Shown: positions 10,417 through 18,390 of the stretch, in pieces
Layout of the letters: each line of letters starts with the position of its first letter
Position numbering within the stretch: position 1 is the first letter of the stretch
Source of the DNA: Weissella confusa
Lineage (GTDB): Bacteria; Bacillota; Bacilli; Lactobacillales; Lactobacillaceae
DNA length: 64,000 nt
Direction of reading: 5' to 3'
Assembly: GCA_014332815.1 (NCBI GenBank)
Contig: JACSZT010000008.1
Coordinates: 244,988 to 308,987 of the forward strand
The notes under the pieces: model-generated
Told to the model about the DNA's origin: nothing
The model's database searches: none
Seen by the model: the letters and a program-made list of their open reading frames with translations, nothing else
Position numbers and translations under genes: made by a program

Positions 10417-10450
10417 AGCGGATTGTGTTTAAAAGTAAGCACAATCCGCT
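10417..10450 (+). terminator. 11-bp perfect hairpin between virB6-like gene and small anchored protein
   Basis: AGCGGATTGTG (10417-10427) pairs perfectly with CACAATCCGCT (10440-10450) around a 12-base loop. It can end the upstream transcript, although no uniform T run follows. The last base of the stem begins TATAAT (10450-10455), a good -10 hexamer for the next gene, so the dyad may also act as an operator. Which of the two is true cannot be decided from sequence. Confidence 0.55.
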
Positions 10451-10477
10451 ATAATTTTATGTAAGGGGGATATGCAT

Positions 10478-10999
10478 ATGTCTGATAACAAAAAACATAA
10501 TAATCAAGGTCCATTAATATTTATCGGTATTGCAATTGGTATTGTCGCAATTTTATTAGGCGTTCTGGTTTATCAAAATCATGAATCGTCACCTGAAGTT
10601 CAAAGTCAGAAATCATCAATTTCGTCTTCGAATAAAAACGCAAGTGAACAAAGCTCACTGAAGCAAGAAATGTCTGATACTGTTAAAAAATTCAAATCAG
10701 CTCCCAAAGGAAACTACATTATTATTAATAACGGTATTTTTAAAACATCTTGGTCTAAGGAGCAGTTGAAGCAATTTTTAGACTCAACGGCAAATAAAAT
10801 TCAGAACGATGCTGCACAGCCAAGTTATGAAACTGATTTTGGTACAAAGAGTTTCAGCATATCAACGACTAAAGACTTGTACTTTGCCAATTCGACTGTG
10901 TTAGATCTTCAGGGACAAAATATTGACGATATCTATTTCGACTCAGCATATAAGGCTTTCGAAAAAAATCCAGTTACTGGAACTACTTTAGACGATTAG
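10478..10999 (+). CDS. Small membrane-anchored extracellular protein, unknown function
   Basis: The start at ATG 10478 is preferred over the in-frame ATG 10472 because AAGGGGG (10463-10469) lies too close to the earlier one. The 173-residue product has a short basic N-terminus, one membrane helix (about 14-35), a Ser/Gln/Lys linker and a soluble domain of about 110 residues that should face outside. There is no lipobox Cys. It is flanked by its own hairpin and by a terminator, and its codon use looks more AT-rich than its neighbours, so it resembles an inserted cargo gene in the transfer operon. Entry exclusion or mating-channel protection are possible roles by analogy of position only. Confidence 0.65.
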   Translation: MSDNKKHNNQGPLIFIGIAIGIVAILLGVLVYQNHESSPEVQSQKSSISSSNKNASEQSSLKQEMSDTVKKFKSAPKGNYIIINNGIFKTSWSKEQLKQFLDSTANKIQNDAAQPSYETDFGTKSFSISTTKDLYFANSTVLDLQGQNIDDIYFDSAYKAFEKNPVTGTTLDD

Positions 11000-11024
11000 T
11001 CAGGTAATAATTCAATAAACTTCG

Positions 11025-11051
11025 AAGCATCGCAATTCGCGATGCTTTTTT
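11025..11051 (+). terminator. Intrinsic terminator
   Basis: AAGCATCGC (11025-11033) pairs with GCGATGCTT (11039-11047) around AATTC and is followed by a T tract to 11051. It ends the unit that contains the small anchored protein. Confidence 0.85.
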
Positions 11052-11095
11052 CATTTCCGCCACTTTAATTTTTATGTCCGTAGCACACCTACAAT
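11052..11095 (+). promoter_or_regulatory. Shared promoter module, copy 1 (upstream of virB3-like gene)
   Basis: CATTTCCGCCA at 11052-11062 stands 38 bases (start to start) before the -10-like TACAAT at 11090-11095. There is no good -35 hexamer. The same arrangement recurs at 17417 and 17903, each time directly after a terminator. This suggests an activator-dependent promoter with a binding site at about -50 to -40. Confidence 0.55.
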
Positions 11096-11132
11096 AAAAC
11101 AGTAAACATAAATAGGTAAGGAGGAACATTCA

Positions 11133-11486
11133 ATGGCTTCTGTAGATAAAGATTACAAACGTTTCCAACCGGGACGAAATGTTTGGAAAAAGATGAGCCG
11201 ATTTTTGTTTTTAAGTGCTGAACGTATCGCTATCGCATTTGGCATGTTTGTAGCAAATTACATCATCATTCGCGCCGTATTTCCATATACATTTCCGTGG
11301 CCAAAAGTCTTGTTCATCTTTCTTAGCGTTGTCGTGACGATATTCTTTTTACTCCCGGCACCAAGCAATCCAAGTCAAACCATGTTCTGGGAAGTTACGT
11401 TGCGTCCAATTATTGGTTTCCTACGTCGTGGGAGAGAAGAGTCGTTAGTTATCGAACCGATGGATGACGACAGAAGGGAAAAGTGA
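11133..11486 (+). CDS. VirB3/TrsC-like small membrane protein
   Basis: This 117-residue protein has a basic N-terminus and two adjacent hydrophobic helices (about 28-50 and 55-75), then a basic and acidic cytoplasmic tail. Size, two-helix topology and its place two genes before VirB4 match the VirB3-like (PrgI/TrsC) component of Gram-positive type IV secretion systems, which anchors the VirB4 ATPase at the membrane. An AAGGAGG site precedes the ATG. It is the first gene of a unit that runs to 17385. Confidence 0.65.
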   Translation: MASVDKDYKRFQPGRNVWKKMSRFLFLSAERIAIAFGMFVANYIIIRAVFPYTFPWPKVLFIFLSVVVTIFFLLPAPSNPSQTMFWEVTLRPIIGFLRRGREESLVIEPMDDDRREK

Positions 11487-11487
11487 A

Positions 11488-12171
11488 ATGGCATATAAGA
11501 AAATTAAACAACCAAAAATCAAGCTTCCAACCGAGATCCACAACAAGCTAAAAACTCGTTCAAAGATCAATCTCTACGAGTTCATTCCGTATTCAAAGCT
11601 GGTTGGGCCTGATAATCTTCTCGAACTCCGAGATAGTGCTAAGGGTATTACTTCAGACCCAACGGGTTATATGGACATGCTAACGATTCTAGGTAAAGAC
11701 TTGTACTTTATGGATGGATCATCTGGGATTGATTCAACGGATATGATTCGAGGATTTGATGAGTTATTGACGACGTATGTTGGTGATTGGGATATTGTCA
11801 TCGCACAAATGCCAGCAGAAACATCAGTCCAACAGGCATCCTGGGGGCGTGAACTATCAAAAATTAACGAAGAGTTGAATAACGCACAAACTGAACGCGC
11901 TTATCAACAAATTCTAGCTCGCCGTGAAATTGCCTTGGGAGAAATCGCAATGGGGCAACAAGTTGAAGATATGGTGACTCACGAAGAGTATACGGCGTTC
12001 ATTTATGGTGAAACTCAAGCAGAAACTCGTCAATTGCGCCAAGAGTTCCAAGAGAAGGGTGGTGTAGCCATTCAAACTCGCCGCATGTCGAAGGAACGTA
12101 AGCAATCATTGCTGAAGCTGATTAATGATCCAACTATCAATATGTCTTTGAAGAAAGTGAGTGAGTATTAA
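11488..12171 (+). CDS. TrsD-like conjugation protein
   Basis: The start at ATG 11488 is supported by AAGGG at 11474-11478; the in-frame ATG at 11464 has no ribosome binding site. The 227-residue product is soluble, basic at its N-terminus, with a long helical central region (about 120-190). It lies directly before VirB4 and shares the A of its stop with the VirB4 start. TrsD proteins of staphylococcal and lactobacillar plasmids have this size and position and resemble the N-terminal part of VirB4, so it probably works as a VirB4 partner. The match is by synteny and general appearance. Confidence 0.65.
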   Translation: MAYKKIKQPKIKLPTEIHNKLKTRSKINLYEFIPYSKLVGPDNLLELRDSAKGITSDPTGYMDMLTILGKDLYFMDGSSGIDSTDMIRGFDELLTTYVGDWDIVIAQMPAETSVQQASWGRELSKINEELNNAQTERAYQQILARREIALGEIAMGQQVEDMVTHEEYTAFIYGETQAETRQLRQEFQEKGGVAIQTRRMSKERKQSLLKLINDPTINMSLKKVSEY

Positions 12172-14129
12172 TGAAAAATTCAACACGTAGACGACTAGAA
12201 GCAGCCGGCTATGACTTAGACTTTATTGCCGACGTTCAGAATGACGCTCCGATGATTTTTCACTCGGATTATTTCCAGTTGGATGGTGCCGTCGGCACAA
12301 TTATTTCAATTGTTGACTATCCTAAGACCGAGCAAGCCCAAGGATGGCTACGGTCATTACTGGGGTCACTTAATACAATTACACAAATTAAGATTGGCAC
12401 GGAAAACCGGGAAAAGATTCGTTCTGCTTTGGCTAAAGCTAAAAACGCCAGCATCAACATTGCGACCGATAAGTTCCAACCCGAAGAACGAAAAGTTGAA
12501 GCTCGTGATGAGGCTGTTGTGAATGGGCAAGATTTGGTAACCGTGACAGTCGGTAAAGAGCACTATAAGCGTATTTACATTCGTATTTTGATGGTTGATG
12601 TCACGCTTGAAGGACTGAAGCGTCGTTACGCCGACTTCAAGGATAAGTTGAGCGACTTTAAGCCACACGTTTTTGCTGGTGAGATGCCCAATCATTTTCA
12701 AGAGTTCTTTGTCCCGGCTATGAAGGTTGAAAATCGAGCGCTACGTGATCGTGGATTTCCAATGAAAACCTACGCATTTGCGGGTACGTATATGTTTAAT
12801 CAAACGTATCTAAATGACCCACGCGGTGGTTATATCGGTGTTACGTACCAAAATGGTGAGGTCATGTTTGACCCATCATACACAGATGGTCAACGACGAA
12901 TGACTGGGTACAACTTGATTGTGGGGGCTGAGCGTTCCGGTAAGAGTTCACTTGCTAAGAAGCTTAGCCGTCAAGTGTTCGCTCGTGGCGATATTTTGTG
13001 GATTTTTGACAAATCAAATGAATACCAACGTCTGGTTGAAAGTATGCATGGTGTGCACTTGATTTTGGATGGTGGGTCAGACAAAGCCCAACAAAACATT
13101 ATCAATTTGTTCCATGTGTTCGGTACAGTGCTTGATGAGAACGGCAACATTGACGAATACCGGTCATTTCAACAACACATCGAAAAAGTTAAGACCTACT
13201 ACGGAACTATCAACCCGGACGCTAGTGTGGCGGAACTAAACTTATTAGGTTCGCTTTTAATTGAGTTCTATCACGAACAAGGCATGTGGCCTAGTTCTCC
13301 TGAAGAACACAAAGAAGACATTCGTGTCATTAACTTGGATCACTACCCAATCCTGGATGACTTTTTAAGTTTCCTGCATGGTACGACTTTGATGAGCATG
13401 GATTTCAATCAAGAGGAGCGAGTCAGAATTGATGCCATCCATTCGACTTTTACCGCCTTGAAGCAACAATATTCAACGATGGTCAATGGGGAGACAACAG
13501 TTCCCGACTTATCTGGTGAACAAGTAATTCGATTTGATACGTCAGGGTTGGCCAACCTGGATGATCGTGTGTATGCTGCCCAATACTTCAGTATTTTGTC
13601 ATTAATGAACGCATACGTCATTATGAACGGGCGCAAACAACGCCAACGTTTGGAGCGCGGTGAATTTACTAAGGAGTCCGTTGCGGCTGGCACAGGTCCG
13701 CAACCACGCTACTTTTGGTGGATTCAAGACGAAGCAGACGATATTTTCAACGCACGTAATCCGATGGGTGTTACCTTTGGTGACCGTATGCTAGCACAAC
13801 AAGCTAAAAACAACTTTGGTATTATCGCAATCTTCCCACGTATGACTAACGTTGTTCCTGAGGGAACAATGACCGATTCAGAGGCAGCACGTGCTATGAA
13901 GGGCTTCTTCTCCCGGTTCCAAAATCACATGGTCTTCCGCCTATCTAAACAAGATAGCCAAAAGTTACGTAAAGTGATTAGCCCGGAAAACATTTCAGAT
14001 TCTCAAATGAATCGTTTGACACAGATTGCAAAGGGGGAACTATTGCTGAGCATCGTTGGATCTCAGGCGCTGTTCGTCATGTCTACATTGTCTAAGGAAG
14101 AAGAACAACTATTTACAGGAGGTTTGTAA
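12171..14129 (+). CDS. VirB4-type conjugation ATPase (TrsE-like)
   Basis: This 652-residue ATPase has Walker A GAERSGKS at 252-259 and a Walker B region WIQDEADDIF near 517, followed by the conserved C-terminal RecA-like fold with a late ISPENISDSQ segment. VirB4 proteins power assembly of the mating channel and substrate transfer at the inner face of the membrane, and this one is the best marker of a type IV secretion system here. Its length is normal for the Gram-positive family. One-base overlaps with the genes on both sides (TAATG) indicate coupled translation. Confidence 0.93.
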   Translation: MKNSTRRRLEAAGYDLDFIADVQNDAPMIFHSDYFQLDGAVGTIISIVDYPKTEQAQGWLRSLLGSLNTITQIKIGTENREKIRSALAKAKNASINIATDKFQPEERKVEARDEAVVNGQDLVTVTVGKEHYKRIYIRILMVDVTLEGLKRRYADFKDKLSDFKPHVFAGEMPNHFQEFFVPAMKVENRALRDRGFPMKTYAFAGTYMFNQTYLNDPRGGYIGVTYQNGEVMFDPSYTDGQRRMTGYNLIVGAERSGKSSLAKKLSRQVFARGDILWIFDKSNEYQRLVESMHGVHLILDGGSDKAQQNIINLFHVFGTVLDENGNIDEYRSFQQHIEKVKTYYGTINPDASVAELNLLGSLLIEFYHEQGMWPSSPEEHKEDIRVINLDHYPILDDFLSFLHGTTLMSMDFNQEERVRIDAIHSTFTALKQQYSTMVNGETTVPDLSGEQVIRFDTSGLANLDDRVYAAQYFSILSLMNAYVIMNGRKQRQRLERGEFTKESVAAGTGPQPRYFWWIQDEADDIFNARNPMGVTFGDRMLAQQAKNNFGIIAIFPRMTNVVPEGTMTDSEAARAMKGFFSRFQNHMVFRLSKQDSQKLRKVISPENISDSQMNRLTQIAKGELLLSIVGSQALFVMSTLSKEEEQLFTGGL

Positions 14130-14404
14130 TGGCCAAAAGCGACTCAAAAAAGAAGAAGGGTAAAGTTCGTAAGCCTATTAGGCAACGCGTTACAGAACGC
14201 GCAAAATCTGAAAGAGAACTATGGCGACCTTCTAACATTGCAAAGCAAGCCGAGCAAGATTGGCAATCAATCCTAGACTCGGATACCAATCCAACAAAGC
14301 AGATTGATCCAGTAAGGCTTAAACGAGCAAAAACTCGCTTTTTAACTTCTCTAACTATTGTGTTACTGTTCATTGCCTTCGTCTTATTCATTAATCTAAT
14401 TTAG
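14129..14404 (+). CDS. Small single-pass conjugation protein (TrsF position)
   Basis: This 91-residue protein has a very basic N-terminus rich in Lys and Arg, a helical middle and one C-terminal membrane helix (about 70-90), so it is tail-anchored with the bulk in the cytoplasm. The start overlaps the VirB4 stop by one base. The slot between VirB4 and the wall hydrolase is that of TrsF in pSK41-type operons; similarity beyond position and topology is not evident. Confidence 0.6.
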   Translation: MAKSDSKKKKGKVRKPIRQRVTERAKSERELWRPSNIAKQAEQDWQSILDSDTNPTKQIDPVRLKRAKTRFLTSLTIVLLFIAFVLFINLI

Positions 14405-14431
14405 GCTTAAGCACGCAGAAAGGAGATAACA

Positions 14432-15754
14432 ATGGATACTGACCAAACCATAGATGATACGTTGCAGTCAGCAAAACGTGGTTATCAGACAATCAACAAA
14501 CTAAAGCGCTTAAAAAAATATGCTGGCTGGGTGAGTGCAATTGTTGGACCGATTTTAGTTGCGTTACTGGGATTTTTTCTGTTTATGGCGATCATAGCAA
14601 GTTTGCAGCAACAATCCTGTTTTACTTCGAATGCGCCTTCAACTGAGAACGCAATTGGTGGTGACTGGAAAGACTTTAATTCTGCAACACACAAGGCTAT
14701 GTCGTACACAGTCGATCAATTCAAAAACTTAGGTATGAGTGGCAATAACATTTCCGCTGCATTGGCTATTGGTTTACGTGAATCAAACTTCAATCCGGCA
14801 GCCGTTAACCCTTCTGGTGCTGTTAAAGGTATCTATCAATGGGGAACTGGTGGGATTAATGGAAACCGTTATGGCAACACAGAAGATACAGTTCAGGGGC
14901 AAATTGGATTGGCTGTCAAAGAATTGCAGACTTCTCACATCGCCACTTTGAATGCCATGAAAGATGCTGACCTTGATGGTTCATTAGAGGCTTGGGACGT
15001 TTACTTTGAGGGTGTTGGTAAGAATGACCCTCAACGAAAAGTAGCTCAAACTAAAGCTACGGCGTTGGAGATTCAAAAAGTCTTTAATCTTAACTTTGAT
15101 GGACACATTGATTTGGGTAGCAGTAACGCCTTAACCGCGGCAGGGAATGATTCTGCTAACGGCGGGGCAAATTCAGATTCATCCATGTGTTCATCATCCG
15201 TTAGCGGTGCAACGTCAGGTCTGCCTGTAACGGGTGAATATCGAATTACGGGTGGTTATCCAGACTACGATGGCCAAACGGGAGCTGAACACTACGGTGT
15301 TGATTTTCAAACGGTTACTCACACCATGGACGGTCCAGAAAGTTACGTTTATTCCGTATCAGACGGTGTAGTTGTACAAAAAGCATCAAGTGTTGTTGGT
15401 GGAAATTACGTAATCATAAAAAACTTAGATGGCTCATACGCTTATTACGGGCACGCGCCAACACTTGATGCCATCGTCGTCAATGTTGGTGATCAAGTTA
15501 AGAAGGGGCAACACATCTCTCACGAGGGGCAAACTGGTGAAGCAACTGGTATTCACGTTCACTTCGGTCTAAACACGAAGACAACAAGCTTTGGACCACA
15601 TGCTGACGGCATTGTTAGTCCAGGTACTTATTTGAAGGATCTGCCCAAAGAGTTGATGGTACCAGATTCGAATACTGTTGTATCAAGTGACAAGATTTTT
15701 AAAACTTCTTCAGATAAAGGTGATAATCCGCTAATTGGACCAACACAAAACTGA
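14432..15754 (+). CDS. Bifunctional peptidoglycan hydrolase: tail-type lysozyme plus M23 peptidase
   Basis: This 440-residue protein carries a basic N-terminus, one membrane helix (about 31-57), a phage-tail-type lysozyme/transglycosylase domain (about 85-200, catalytic-Glu candidate E117 in GLRESNFNP) and a C-terminal LytM/M23 endopeptidase domain (about 270-400) with zinc-site motifs HYGVD and HVHFG. It should open the cell wall locally for the transfer channel, the job of VirB1 or TrsG/PrgK proteins. AAAGGAG precedes ATG 14432. The combination of muramidase and endopeptidase is usual for Gram-positive conjugation, although the peptidase is often CHAP instead of M23. It is not a prophage gene: all neighbours are conjugative. 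Confidence 0.88.
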   Translation: MDTDQTIDDTLQSAKRGYQTINKLKRLKKYAGWVSAIVGPILVALLGFFLFMAIIASLQQQSCFTSNAPSTENAIGGDWKDFNSATHKAMSYTVDQFKNLGMSGNNISAALAIGLRESNFNPAAVNPSGAVKGIYQWGTGGINGNRYGNTEDTVQGQIGLAVKELQTSHIATLNAMKDADLDGSLEAWDVYFEGVGKNDPQRKVAQTKATALEIQKVFNLNFDGHIDLGSSNALTAAGNDSANGGANSDSSMCSSSVSGATSGLPVTGEYRITGGYPDYDGQTGAEHYGVDFQTVTHTMDGPESYVYSVSDGVVVQKASSVVGGNYVIIKNLDGSYAYYGHAPTLDAIVVNVGDQVKKGQHISHEGQTGEATGIHVHFGLNTKTTSFGPHADGIVSPGTYLKDLPKELMVPDSNTVVSSDKIFKTSSDKGDNPLIGPTQN

Positions 15755-15800
15755 TTTTTCGTCCGGGTGACCGGGCATACATACACTAAGGAGAAATTAT

Positions 15801-16226
15801 ATGACTAAACAAATAAACCCAAGTACTTTGAGATGGATGATGGCAGGCGTTGTTTTTCTGGCCACAATTGTTGGTCTAGTAGCTTGGCATATGAGCCAGG
15901 ATTACCCAGATACGTCTAATCCGACCGCAGCCGTCCAAAAAATGGCAAAACAAAATAATGATTACGTTATTGTGTTTCATCGCACTGGATGTGCTGCATG
16001 TGAATCTGTTCAAAAACAGGTTGTTAGCGCCTTAAAAGGTAGCAACCAACGGTATGTCGTTGTCAATGCGGCACACTCTGATAGTCAAACAAAAGATTTG
16101 ATGACGAAGTTTGATATTGAACACACCCCAACGTTTGTTCAGATGCGGGGCCATAAGTTTGTGGCAAGTTATACTGGGACAAATTTAACAGAGATTAATA
16201 AGCTGCTTAATGTAATTCAAAAGTGA
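15801..16226 (+). CDS. Membrane-anchored thioredoxin-fold protein
   Basis: The 141-residue product has an N-terminal membrane helix (about 11-30) and an extracellular thioredoxin-like domain with a CAAC motif (Cys64, Cys67) and a TPTF cis-proline segment. It probably catalyses or isomerises disulfides in extracellular transfer proteins or holds them in place; thioredoxin-like proteins are regular members of such operons. The wall hydrolase just upstream has two extracytoplasmic Cys residues, a plausible substrate. AAGGAG at 15787 sets the start. Confidence 0.8.
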   Translation: MTKQINPSTLRWMMAGVVFLATIVGLVAWHMSQDYPDTSNPTAAVQKMAKQNNDYVIVFHRTGCAACESVQKQVVSALKGSNQRYVVVNAAHSDSQTKDLMTKFDIEHTPTFVQMRGHKFVASYTGTNLTEINKLLNVIQK

Positions 16227-16235
16227 GGAAATATT

Positions 16236-16805
16236 ATGGCACAGCAACATAATCGGTCCGTTCCATGGGCTAACATTATCACGGGCCTCGTAAGTCTGGT
16301 TTTGGTATTGACCGGAGTAAACTGGTTCTCTCAAGCGCAAAAGCTGAGTAGTGACATTGCAGATTCCAAACGCCAAGCTGCAAAACTCCTAAAGCAAGCT
16401 GATGAAGCGAAATCCACCCCAGCAGATCAAAGCCTAGATACCAGTTCTTACGACTCGGCTACCAGGCATTATTTTGACGAGACCCAAAAAATCGCCCAAA
16501 AGAATCCGAATGGCAATGATCCAACGAATGAATTGAAATATAGCACACCGCAAGCCTATAACGTATTAGCCTCAACGTTTATGGGGCCTGAAGGTGGCAT
16601 GACATTTTCATACTCTGATTTGAACTTATCGTATAGTCCTCACAACGGCGCTATCGACGGATGGGGGCAAGTAACTATTCACCAATCCGCTGGTGATCAA
16701 ACGCAAGCACAAACATACGATATTCACCTTACGCTGTCGAAAATGGATAAAAGCTACATGGTAACCAGTATTATGCTAGGAAAGGTGGGACAACAGAATG
16801 GTTAA
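16236..16805 (+). CDS. Bitopic conjugation protein, VirB8-like position
   Basis: This 189-residue protein has a short cytoplasmic N-terminus, one membrane helix (about 13-32), a Lys/Ala helical linker and an outward domain that could have the NTF2-like fold typical of VirB8-type assembly factors. The fold is a guess from size and topology, not from a motif. Its end overlaps the next start by 8 bases, and the next gene encodes a protein of similar size and topology, so the two may form a hetero-oligomer in the channel. GTGAGG is the ribosome binding site. Confidence 0.55.
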   Translation: MAQQHNRSVPWANIITGLVSLVLVLTGVNWFSQAQKLSSDIADSKRQAAKLLKQADEAKSTPADQSLDTSSYDSATRHYFDETQKIAQKNPNGNDPTNELKYSTPQAYNVLASTFMGPEGGMTFSYSDLNLSYSPHNGAIDGWGQVTIHQSAGDQTQAQTYDIHLTLSKMDKSYMVTSIMLGKVGQQNG

Positions 16806-17385
16806 GTCTAAAGATCGTATTCTCCTGGCAGTTATCCGAATGGTTGTTCTGATTATCGCGTTAGGCGTTGCTGGTTTAGGTGCGGCAAACTTGATCATTA
16901 CCAAGTCAGCCGTTAATGATGTTCGCACTCAGCAAGCTCAAAATAAGAAAAAGCTTGTTAAGGCACTGAATTCTCAAAATCCAATGCTTAACAAGCTAAA
17001 TGGCGCTACTACGACCGTTTTCTCGGCTATGACAACATATCATTCGCAGGCGGACTATAATGCCCGCAAAAGCCACGTCAAGGCATATTTAACGGACGAT
17101 GCATATAAGAGTAATGATGGATTCCAACTTGATCCAGACAAGCGAGTAGAACATTTGCAGTTGAATATGAGCTATGTGGACTCACAGTTCTTTCCAACAA
17201 CACCAATGGATCAACCTTCAATAAACGGTCAAGTATTTGTCCAATATTCAAGCTGGCACACCGATAAGCAACCACAAGATGGTTATGTTGTATATAATGC
17301 CACGTATGACACAGATCAAAACAAGTTCAGCGAAATTAAATACGTTGGCAAATATAATATCACGCAGACTTCAGCAAATAACTAA
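16798..17385 (+). CDS. Second bitopic conjugation protein
   Basis: This 195-residue protein has one N-terminal membrane helix (about 8-32), a Gln/Lys-rich helical stalk and a beta-rich extracellular domain. It overlaps the preceding gene by 8 bases and is the last gene of the 11133-17385 unit; a strong terminator follows directly. Topology fits a VirB8/TcpC-type periplasm-facing assembly protein. I recognise no diagnostic motif. Confidence 0.55.
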   Translation: MVKSKDRILLAVIRMVVLIIALGVAGLGAANLIITKSAVNDVRTQQAQNKKKLVKALNSQNPMLNKLNGATTTVFSAMTTYHSQADYNARKSHVKAYLTDDAYKSNDGFQLDPDKRVEHLQLNMSYVDSQFFPTTPMDQPSINGQVFVQYSSWHTDKQPQDGYVVYNATYDTDQNKFSEIKYVGKYNITQTSANN

Positions 17386-17388
17386 AAC

Positions 17389-17416
17389 AAGTCCACCCAA
17401 AATCGGGTGGACTTTT
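17389..17416 (+). terminator. Intrinsic terminator of the virB3-virB4 unit
   Basis: AAGTCCACCC (17389-17398) pairs with GGGTGGACTT (17405-17414) and is followed by T residues. Confidence 0.88.
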
Positions 17417-17460
17417 CATTTTCGTCATTACTAAATATGTATCTTAATTCCTCTTATGAT
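17417..17460 (+). promoter_or_regulatory. Shared promoter module, copy 2
   Basis: CATTTTCGTCA at 17417-17427 stands 38 bases before the -10-like TATGAT at 17455-17460, exactly the spacing of copies 1 and 3. It differs from them by two transitions. It drives the single gene at 17493. Confidence 0.55.
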
Positions 17461-17492
17461 TGTTACATCAAATACCTGGAGAAAAACAAGTT

Positions 17493-17825
17493 ATGAGTAA
17501 GAAGAGCGCCGAAAAAGAAGAAATTGCTGAAGAAGAGGTGATCAAAAACATGGTCAATTTTCATAAAGAATATTCTAAAGGTGAACAGGATCAAATCTTA
17601 GCTACAAACGCGCACGGCATGTCACGAAAAGCAGTAGAACGTATCTTTCTAGGTTCTTTCCCAGGACGTCACCATCATACTAACAAACGCGATGTGAATG
17701 CCTTAGCCCTAAGCCTACTATGGGTACAAGGATGGGATTTTCGAAACCTGCTTGGCATGCTAGAGCGGCTAAATTTATCCGATACAACAATTGATCTAAA
17801 TATGCTCGGCCTTAAAGCAGGTTAA
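17493..17825 (+). CDS. Small soluble protein of the conjugation module, unknown function
   Basis: The start at ATG 17493 is supported by CTGGAG about ten bases upstream; longer versions would begin at a TTG inside the promoter. The 110-residue product is charged and mostly helical, has a Glu-rich N-terminus and a GRHHHTNKRD patch in the middle, and has no membrane segment. It forms its own transcription unit between two terminators and shares its promoter module with the structural units on either side, so a regulatory or chaperone role in transfer is plausible but not shown. Confidence 0.6.
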   Translation: MSKKSAEKEEIAEEEVIKNMVNFHKEYSKGEQDQILATNAHGMSRKAVERIFLGSFPGRHHHTNKRDVNALALSLLWVQGWDFRNLLGMLERLNLSDTTIDLNMLGLKAG

Positions 17826-17864
17826 GCAACGTCAGAAATCATAAATTCTATCATTCACACTCAA

Positions 17865-17902
17865 AACACTCTTATTTGTAGCCGCAGATAAGGGTGTTTT
17901 TT
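17865..17902 (+). terminator. Intrinsic terminator
   Basis: AACACTCTTAT (17865-17875) pairs with ATAAGGGTGTT (17888-17898), with one mismatch, and runs into a T tract. Confidence 0.85.
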
Positions 17903-17946
17903 CATTTCCGCCATTTTCCAATTCGACTCAATTTCGTCGCTAATAT
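17903..17946 (+). promoter_or_regulatory. Shared promoter module, copy 3 (upstream of pilin candidate)
   Basis: CATTTCCGCCA at 17903-17913 is identical to copy 1 and lies 38 bases before TAATAT (17941-17946). It drives the pilin-candidate, coiled-coil and adhesin genes. Confidence 0.55.
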
Positions 17947-17992
17947 TAAAAGTGTCCTTAGGACAAATACGTATTTTCCAGGAGGTATTGCG

Positions 17993-18364
17993 ATGAAAGC
18001 TTTACAAATAGCAATCGCAAATAATTGGCAGAAGTTGTCAGCTTCAATCGGGGCAACAACTACTGCGCTACTCGTACCCGTTGTAGCATCTGCACAAGAT
18101 TTGACCGACGTTACTAAGAATGCTGGTGGGTCAATGATGAACTACATCATCATTGGTGTCATCGTAGCTGGTGTGCTTGGTGCGGCTATCGGTATTTTGA
18201 TGCACGCATCTGGAATTCAACTATTGGCACAAGTGGGAACGAAACGCATTCTCGTCGGAATCGGCGCAATCGTTGCAATTCTCTTGTTGGGTGCCTTTGT
18301 TGGTTGGATCATCGGTGTTATGAACGGTGCAGGTGGAACTATGCAATGGCAATGGCCATTTTAG
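17993..18364 (+). CDS. VirB2/TrbC-like pilin candidate
   Basis: The start at ATG 17993 is fixed by AGGAGG at 17980-17985; upstream in-frame codons overlap the promoter. The 123-residue product has an export signal ending in an AxA site (ASA at 32-34), followed by a short polar stretch and two hydrophobic helices (about 48-70 and 84-107) separated by a small loop. That layout is characteristic of VirB2/TrbC pilin subunits, which form the conjugative pilus or the membrane channel lining. Gram-positive systems often lack a recognisable VirB2. The gene stands first in an operon with the coiled-coil protein and adhesin, so it may belong to the surface apparatus. The assignment rests on topology. 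Confidence 0.65.
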   Translation: MKALQIAIANNWQKLSASIGATTTALLVPVVASAQDLTDVTKNAGGSMMNYIIIGVIVAGVLGAAIGILMHASGIQLLAQVGTKRILVGIGAIVAILLLGAFVGWIIGVMNGAGGTMQWQWPF

Positions 18365-18390
18365 GTTTTTAAATTCTAAAGGAGTAGAAC

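Noticed and set aside
10411..10455. TTGACT and TATAAT as a -35/-10 pair before the small anchored gene
   Set aside because: The distance of 33 bases is far too long; only the -10 and the dyad were kept.
14432..15754. Phage-tail-type lysozyme as sign of a prophage
   Set aside because: All neighbours are conjugation genes and no capsid, tail, portal or terminase gene is present.
15752..15780. TTTTTCGTCC before the thioredoxin-like gene as a fourth copy of the promoter module
   Set aside because: Aligned on the CG, the expected -10 falls in the ribosome binding site and has no match.
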